A DNA stretch of 64,000 nucleotides from positions 1,240,001 through 1,304,000 of the forward strand of contig JAALGY010000033.1 in the NCBI GenBank assembly GCA_032358165.1. The letters run 5' to 3'. Below, in pieces: positions 59,293 through 64,000 of the stretch (positions within the stretch are counted from its first letter, which is position 1; every line of letters begins with the position of its first letter). The translations under genes were made by a program, and so were the position numbers. This DNA comes from Diplosphaera chodatii. Lineage: Eukaryota; Chlorophyta; Trebouxiophyceae; Prasiolales; Stichococcaceae. The notes under the pieces are model-generated. The model saw only the letters and a list, made by a program, of their open reading frames with translations. It searched no databases and was not told the origin of the DNA.

Positions 59293-60239
59293 ATGGCAAT
59301 GAGCGCTGCTCCGCAGCAGCCAAGCCGCCAAGTTGAGTGCAAGGTCATCGGCACCACCTCTACCAGGCATGCACCGGCTCTGGATCAGCTTCTACAAGGC
59401 ATGGCTGGTCTGCCAGGGGCACTCGTGCTGCAGCACTGGGTGACACTATATGGCCCACCGCGAGATGGTTCGCAGCCGGAGGTGCGGCTCATGCACCAGC
59501 TGGCAAGCTTCTCCGCTGACTCGGACGACATATTGGACAGCGACAGGTGAATACCCTTGTCAGAATCGTGTGCTTTCTGCATCGAGCCACAGTGCCTGCT
59601 GAGCATGCGGGTTTGTGTTGTGCAAGTTTAAACAGTTTGTACATGACGCTGCAGGTGGGTTGTGCGCCATGAAGGACGGCCGCTGCGGGGTAAGGCTGCA
59701 GCAGACCTGCCGGCCAGTGTGCGAGCCGTCACAGATGCGCAGTGCAGCGGCGAGGATGTGCTGGCATTCTGGCAGGCGATGGGCTTTCAGCACGACCATG
59801 AGATGTTGCAAGAGGGCCACTTGTATGTCATCGGCCGGGATCTCCAGCTGCAGGTATATACACTGCAGCAAATGCAGATGTTCCCATCGTGTTTTGCAAT
59901 ATGGATTTGCCAAAGCAATGCAGCAGCAGGTAGTGTCTGCAGGTGCTGGTTGCCAAGGTCTTTCGGCTGGACATCCGCCACGCATTGGACAGCAAAGTGG
60001 AGCTGTCACCAGGGCTGATGTATGTCGAGGTGTCGGCCAGAGCGGCTGAGGGAGAGCACGCTGCAGCCTGCGAGGCCATAGGTAACTGGTTAGACCGCAT
60101 CGTGTGGGTCTACGCTATTCTGTGAGTTTGTCTGTGGTCATGCCCTGCATGTGTGCGGTGTTTGCGACATGGCAGCTTACCATGTGCAGGAACTTTGGCT
60201 CAGACTTTGGCGCCACTCTGCGAGCTTGGCAAGCCATAG
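59293..60239 (+). CDS. MED18: Mediator complex subunit 18
   Basis: Head-module subunit of Mediator, which links regulators to RNA polymerase II. Four exons close in phase: 59293-59546, 59655-59853, 59943-60081 and 60190-60239. VECKVIGTTSTRHAPALDQL with LQGMAGLPG is the N-terminal barrel strand and helix of the family. RWVVRHEGRPLRGK matches the conserved WxVRHxGxxxRG. GEDVLAFWQAMGFQHDHEML and LYVIGRDLQLQVLVAKVFRL, then LSPGLMYVEVSARA, are the next strands. The last exon gives GTLAQTLAPLCELGKP, like the plant SFCEYLAPLLHLSKP end, and the stop TAG at 60237-60239. Normal length for the family. A small unrecognised gene and CSN7 follow on the same strand within 750 bp. Confidence 0.92.
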
Positions 60240-60906
60240 GCCTCTCTACCAGCCAGCGGTCAATCTCAGCACCCTGCCGCCTCTCGTTGTGGTCATCAAG
60301 GTGGGTATGTTGCCTGGGACAGTGGTCTGTTGTTGAAGAACGCGTAGGGTCGTCCCTCCATGCGTACGGCGGAACCATTAGAGTCACTCCCATGCTGAGC
60401 ATGATAGCATGATGGCAGCGCTAACTTCCGCCAAGAAGCTTTTGTTCGGTCAGCCGAACCTGTCGCAGCTATCGACACCGTCGAGCAACTGCGGCGTGGC
60501 GGATCAACTAGACATCTGTACGTCGTGCAGGTGGTCCTCATCCTCCTGTAGGCGACCAGCCGCGATGACAGTGGCTGTGCGCTCGCTCCTTAATGCAGCG
60601 CCAGGCCGTCAGGTCTGCACGGGCAGAGCTGTCACCACGTCAGCAGCTAGCTGCTGCGTTGGCGAAGGTCAGGCAGACTCGCACGCAGTGGAACGCTCGG
60701 GTACCAGAGTGTCACAGATGGTCAAACTGGAAACACAGGTCAGTGGGAACTGGGCCGACTGTTGAAGGGTAGTTGCACCTTGCCCTTCCTATCTGCCTTT
60801 GATATAGCCCTTTGAATGCCCTGAGCAGCTCCAAGAAATGCTCGCAGATGTCGAGATGTTTTTGCTGTTGCCGTATGCAAAAGATCAGCTTGACTTCGAA
60901 CAGTAG
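60240..60906 (+). CDS. Small unrecognised helical protein between MED18 and CSN7; 5' end unresolved
   Basis: Not recognised. Three exon-like segments can be joined in phase: ANFRQEAFVRSAEPVAAIDT with VEQLRRGGSTRHLYVVQ (about 60418-60530), RQAVRSARAELSPRQQLAAA with LAK (about 60598-60667), and, after a short intron or a differently placed junction, VKLETQ plus PFECPEQLQEMLADVEMFLL with LPYAKDQLDFEQ (stop 60904-60906). The composition is helical and charged, without repeats. An upstream exon ending near 60299 could supply the start; one option overlaps the last MED18 exon in another frame. The stop is only 80 nt before the CSN7 ATG. The segment could also be untranslated CSN7 leader, but the clean final frame argues for coding. 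Confidence 0.4.
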
Positions 60907-60986
60907 AGTCACCTAGTACACCGGTGCTGCACCCACTATCGCTCCAGCAGGTCAATTTTACAGTGCATAGTTCTGATTGCCTCAAC

Positions 60987-62406
60987 ATGGAGCAGTACTG
61001 CTTGCTTGCAAAGGGCGCTCGTGGCTTAGCACTGGCTGATCTGATTCAGCGGGTGACTTCGGACCCGCAAATCTTCGCGTTTGGCGAGCTGCTGTCAATG
61101 CAGCAAGTGCAGGAGGTGATGGGGCGCTGCCTTGGCATGCATGCCATTGGGTCTGCATGTACAGTTCATCCAGCACGCTCAAGTGCTTCTCTCGACATGC
61201 TGTAATGCATGCATTGATGCAGCTCGAGAGGACAGAACAGGCCAGCAGCCTTGCGCTCCTGCGGCTATTCAGTACCGGCATGTGGCAAGACTACACAGGT
61301 CTCGTCTGAACTAACCTCTGCAATGCGGTGGCGTTCATTGCAATAATCGGGCAGGCATGGTGTTTGACGCTGCCTCAGGAAACATTGTTGGTCACCTACA
61401 GAAAACCGCAGCAGCTTTCCACCACTGACGCCAGCCCAGCAGCTGAAGCTCAAGCAGCTTACTGTTGTGTCGATAGCTACGCATATGAAGGTAAGTACAG
61501 TGCTGTTCGTTGCCGCTGCATGATGGGCAAGGGAGGGACCTTAGCACGTCACCCCGCACATACCCCCGCTTGCAATATCTGATCAGTGTGCCGGTGTCTG
61601 CAGAATGTGCCATACGACCATTTGATGCAGCAGCTAGGTGTCAGCAATGTGCGCGAGCTGGAGGATCTGCTCATCAGCGACTGCTTCTACCCGAAGCTGA
61701 TCACGGGCAAGCTTGACCAAAAGGTGAGCTGCACAGGTTGAGCGACAGGCATCAGGCAAGCATGCGATACTGACACATTGAGCATCAAGCATGGGGGTGA
61801 GGTGTCTGGTCTGGTGTAGGCCCGCGCGCTGGTGGTAGAGGACGCCGTAGGGCGCGACGTACAGCCAGAGCGCCTTCCTGAGGTGGTCGCAGGCCTGGAG
61901 CACTGGTGCGGTTTGCCATTGTTGACAAAGTGATCACCTGACACTCATCCCCACTCACAGCACCGCCGCAGCCCTTCGCAGTTGATAGTCGGCCCAACAT
62001 CAAATTTCATCCGCTTGAATGCAGGCTGCAGCAATCGACAGGGCTGCTTGGGAAGCTGGAGGACAGGATCGAGCGAATTCATTCGGCAGCAGAGGCAGCG
62101 GCGCAGCGCCGGAAGGACCAGGACATGCAGATTGAGGAGGCTAAGAACCTCCTCAAGTCAAACGCAGACTTCCGCAACTCGGTGCGGCCTTGCAGCATGC
62201 AGATCTGATTGAGAGAGCTTAATGATGCAGGCTTCCATCAAATCAAGGCGCCGGGTAGATCGAAACAGATGAGAGGCTTTGGAGACCCCGAGCTCGACCC
62301 TACACATTCACATGTGCAGGACGCAGTGGCAATGGACGACACAGTCAGCAGTCTGGAGTACATAGATGAGGACCGGGCTGGTGGCAGGCCAAAGCGCAGG
62401 CGATAA
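60987..62406 (+). CDS. CSN7: COP9 signalosome subunit 7 (PCI domain)
   Basis: Scaffold subunit of the COP9 signalosome. The ATG at 60987 opens MEQYCLLAKGARGLALADLI with VTSDPQIFAFGELLSMQQVQ, the family start (EQFxLLAKSAKG...VFGELLDMPNV). Exon 2 (from 61223) is LERTEQASSLALLRLFSTGM with WQDYT, then ENRSSFPPLTPAQQLKLKQL with TVVSIATHMK (PCI helices), then VPYDHLMQQLGVSNVRELED with LLISDCFYPKLITGKLDQK (winged helix). Next are ARALVVEDAVGRDVQPERLP and a coiled-coil end, LEDRIERIHSAAEAAAQRRK. The last exon finishes DEDRAGGRPKRRR, like the plant tail EEDRIRPKRRRHP. The stop is at 62404-62406. A TGTAA lies at 62601. Its partner CSN5 is 33 kb away on the other strand. Confidence 0.94.
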
Positions 62407-62733
62407 GCACCATATATGAACGTATGCATGCGATGCGTTGCTGTGACGCTATGTGCGCTGCAAGACTGTGGCTGTATATACTGTGTCTTCTGAAACCAAG
62501 CTGCCTCTCGATGGATGTCATTCATCTGGAACACAAGGGTGTACATGCAGGGTCCGCATGCCCGTCTTTGCTCCACGCGATTGGCAGAGCACCGCTCACA
62601 TGTAATCAGCTGTGCATGTACAACTTCATTCATCCAATACTAGTCCTTTCAGTAAGGTTGCCAGCGCTTCAGCCCGCATCATCAGTGGGCAAGCTTGCCA
62701 GGGTACCTCCAGTCCTGCGTCACACCAACATCG
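62407..62733. other. Convergent 3' region, CSN7 / NDUFS6
   Basis: 327 bp between two convergent stops, holding both 3' UTRs. A plus-strand TGTAA at 62601-62605 fits CSN7. Nothing else was recognised. Confidence 0.55.
62601..62605 (+). terminator. Candidate TGTAA polyadenylation signal, CSN7
   Basis: TGTAA lies 195 nt after the CSN7 stop. Confidence 0.5.
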
Positions 62734-63479
62734 TCAATGGCAAGTACCAAAACTGCTAAGAGTGTCGAGCGTGTGACATCTTGCTGCTGTTTCCGACAGA
62801 AGTTGCGGATCCACCCACCGCACCTCTGAATAGTACTTGTTGCCTGTGTACTTGCATGTCGCTGGTTTCTCCCGTGTCGTGCCCCGCAAGTCGATGTACT
62901 CAACGGGGGCACCCAGTGCAGGATCGTCAGCTGCATGCCAAGCTGTGGATTCAGATGTTGCGCAGTGACTTTGAGTGATGCAAGCAAATGATGTGCATCA
63001 TCATCCATGCCGCCAACATGCCGGGCACGCACATCCGTAGGACGCTACTGTCAGCCCGTGCACTTTCATCGGCTCGTGCTCGTGAACATACTGCATTGGC
63101 GACTTCGTGTTGCCTTGTGACACGTCACTCTGCGAACACAGAAGCACACTTGGCATGGCTCCCCTAATTTGCCAAGCGTCCTAAGCCGAACAGGTGGCAC
63201 GCCCATAGCAGGCCAACGGCACAGTGGCCGGCGAACCTGAAGCCATTTTCCTGTGTGGTCCTCGATCCCGTCGCCCGTCCCTAGGCCACTGGTGGACCGC
63301 AAGTCTCCTGGAAAGGCTGCGCCAGTGACGGTGATGGTGTTACCCTCATTCTCTTTGGCCCGCTGTGCAATGGCATCGCTGCTTTCGAGCCTCACTGAGC
63401 ATCCAGATGAGCTGCAAGCTGATGCATTCCGCAGCAATGGACTTGCAGCCCGACGCAGTGCTGCCTGGACCAGTGCCAT
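62734..63479 (-). CDS. NDUFS6: Complex I subunit NDUFS6-like (13 kDa), with degenerate zinc site
   Basis: Accessory subunit of mitochondrial NADH dehydrogenase. Minus-strand exons 63479-63237, 63129-63033 and 62930-62734 close in phase, giving 178 residues. The N terminus (MALVQAALRRAASPLLRNAS) is a typical mitochondrial presequence. The core reads EDHTGKWLQ, TKSPMQYVHEHEPMKVHGLT, VASYGSDDPALGAPVEYIDL and ATCKYTGNKYYSE, aligning without gaps at the key points to plant HTAKWMQ, KKSPMxLI, VACEGDTNPALGHPIEF and ICKYCGLRY. Of the four zinc ligands (Cys, His, Cys, Cys), three are replaced: Ser, Ala, Cys, Thr. A tail of about 30 residues follows the usual end. Zinc loss is read directly from the sequence; what it does to complex I is unknown. 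Confidence 0.85.
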
Positions 63480-64000
63480 CAGAGCAACAACGTGACCCTG
63501 ACAGTGATGATTTCCTACAGCTCAGACAACACGCTGCTTACTTCACAGGCACGTGTTGTGGGACAAGCGGATCACTGAGAAGTTCGGACTGTCGAGAGTG
63601 TGCACGTTGGTTTTGCCGAGCTTGACCGCAAGGGGGAGGTGTTGAATTGCATTGCTTGCAATCTGTGTTGCCAATCTGCAGGTTAGGGCGTGGACTGCCT
63701 GAGCTCTGCCCAGGGTACTTCGGCAAGCCAGGCCAAAGGCTGTCCGCTCCTGTGTGCTCTATGCCGGACAACTGCTGACCATGCTACTCGGAGAATTGGG
63801 GGTCGAGCTATGGGTGTTGGCGGCCATCCACGGACTGTCTGCGGTTGATGCAGAGTTACAGAGTTTTCCATTGCATAGCGCCAACCAGCACCCTGCCAAG
63901 CAGAAGAAAGGTCCGTGTGCGATGCTGGACCGCTGCTCCCGGACCAGAAGGGTCCCACAGCAGTAGCCGCCTACAGCCGCCGTCCGCGCCGGCCACCCTT
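63480..64000. other. Right edge; possible 5' part of a plus-strand gene
   Basis: Upstream of NDUFS6. A plus-strand frame reads HVLWDKRITEKFGLSR (about 63545-63595) before a possible donor (GTGTGC), which looks coding but is not recognised. An ATG at 63437 could begin a first exon (MDLQPDAVLPGPVPSE), though it would overlap NDUFS6 exon 1 in antisense. The gene, if real, continues past the window. The rest of the stretch shows nothing clear. Confidence 0.25.

Overview
The window is nuclear DNA from a eukaryote, most likely a green alga (Chlorophyta, probably a trebouxiophyte). It is GC-rich, the genes are dense on both strands, and most are cut by many short GT-AG introns (often GTGAGT or GTGCGC donors). 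Several genes are followed by TGTAA, the usual green-algal polyadenylation signal. The gene set points the same way: a plant-type cryptochrome, a Raf-like PB1 kinase, a WNK kinase, a plant-type FAB1 and a chloroplast-targeted UPF0301 protein. No bacterial operon, rRNA gene, CRISPR array, virus or transposon was seen. No tRNA was noticed, but no covariance search was possible.

Layout, left to right: FAB1-like phosphoinositide kinase (+, 5' end outside the window); purine enzyme PURH (-); unrecognised secretory-pathway protein (-); COA6-like cytochrome oxidase assembly factor (+), followed 47 nt later by splicing factor SNRNP27 (+); WNK-like kinase (+); axonemal-type dynein light chain (-); plant cryptochrome (+); COP9 subunit CSN5 (-); U3 snoRNP protein UTP21 (+); small basic protein (-); RING-CH ubiquitin ligase (+, intronless); UPF0301 (+); ribosomal protein eL14 (-); Q-rich/PB1/Raf-like kinase (-); mitochondrial carrier (-); COG6 (+); PAN3 (-); MED18 (+), a small unrecognised gene (+) and CSN7 (+); complex I subunit NDUFS6 (-); and an undefined right edge.

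The genes are mostly single-copy housekeeping functions (purine synthesis, splicing, rRNA processing, deadenylation, Golgi tethering, COP9 signalosome, Mediator, mitochondrial respiration) and do not form one pathway. For COA6, SNRNP27, DNAL4, MED18, CSN7, NDUFS6, eL14 and the small basic protein, intron phases could be checked by hand and close without error. Larger genes are given as spans with key exons; some of their internal splice sites were not resolved.

Most interesting points: (1) COA6 and SNRNP27 look like a bicistronic locus. The spliced first ORF and the 47-nt spacer contain no ATG in any frame except the COA6 start, as expected for leaky scanning. (2) The cryptochrome has Ala where plant cryptochromes carry the flavin proton donor Asp396. 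(3) NDUFS6 has lost three of its four zinc ligands. (4) The WNK kinase has lost the Mg-binding Asn and the usual activation segment. (5) A dynein light chain of axonemal type is kept. (6) PAN3 has four PAM2-like FVP motifs.
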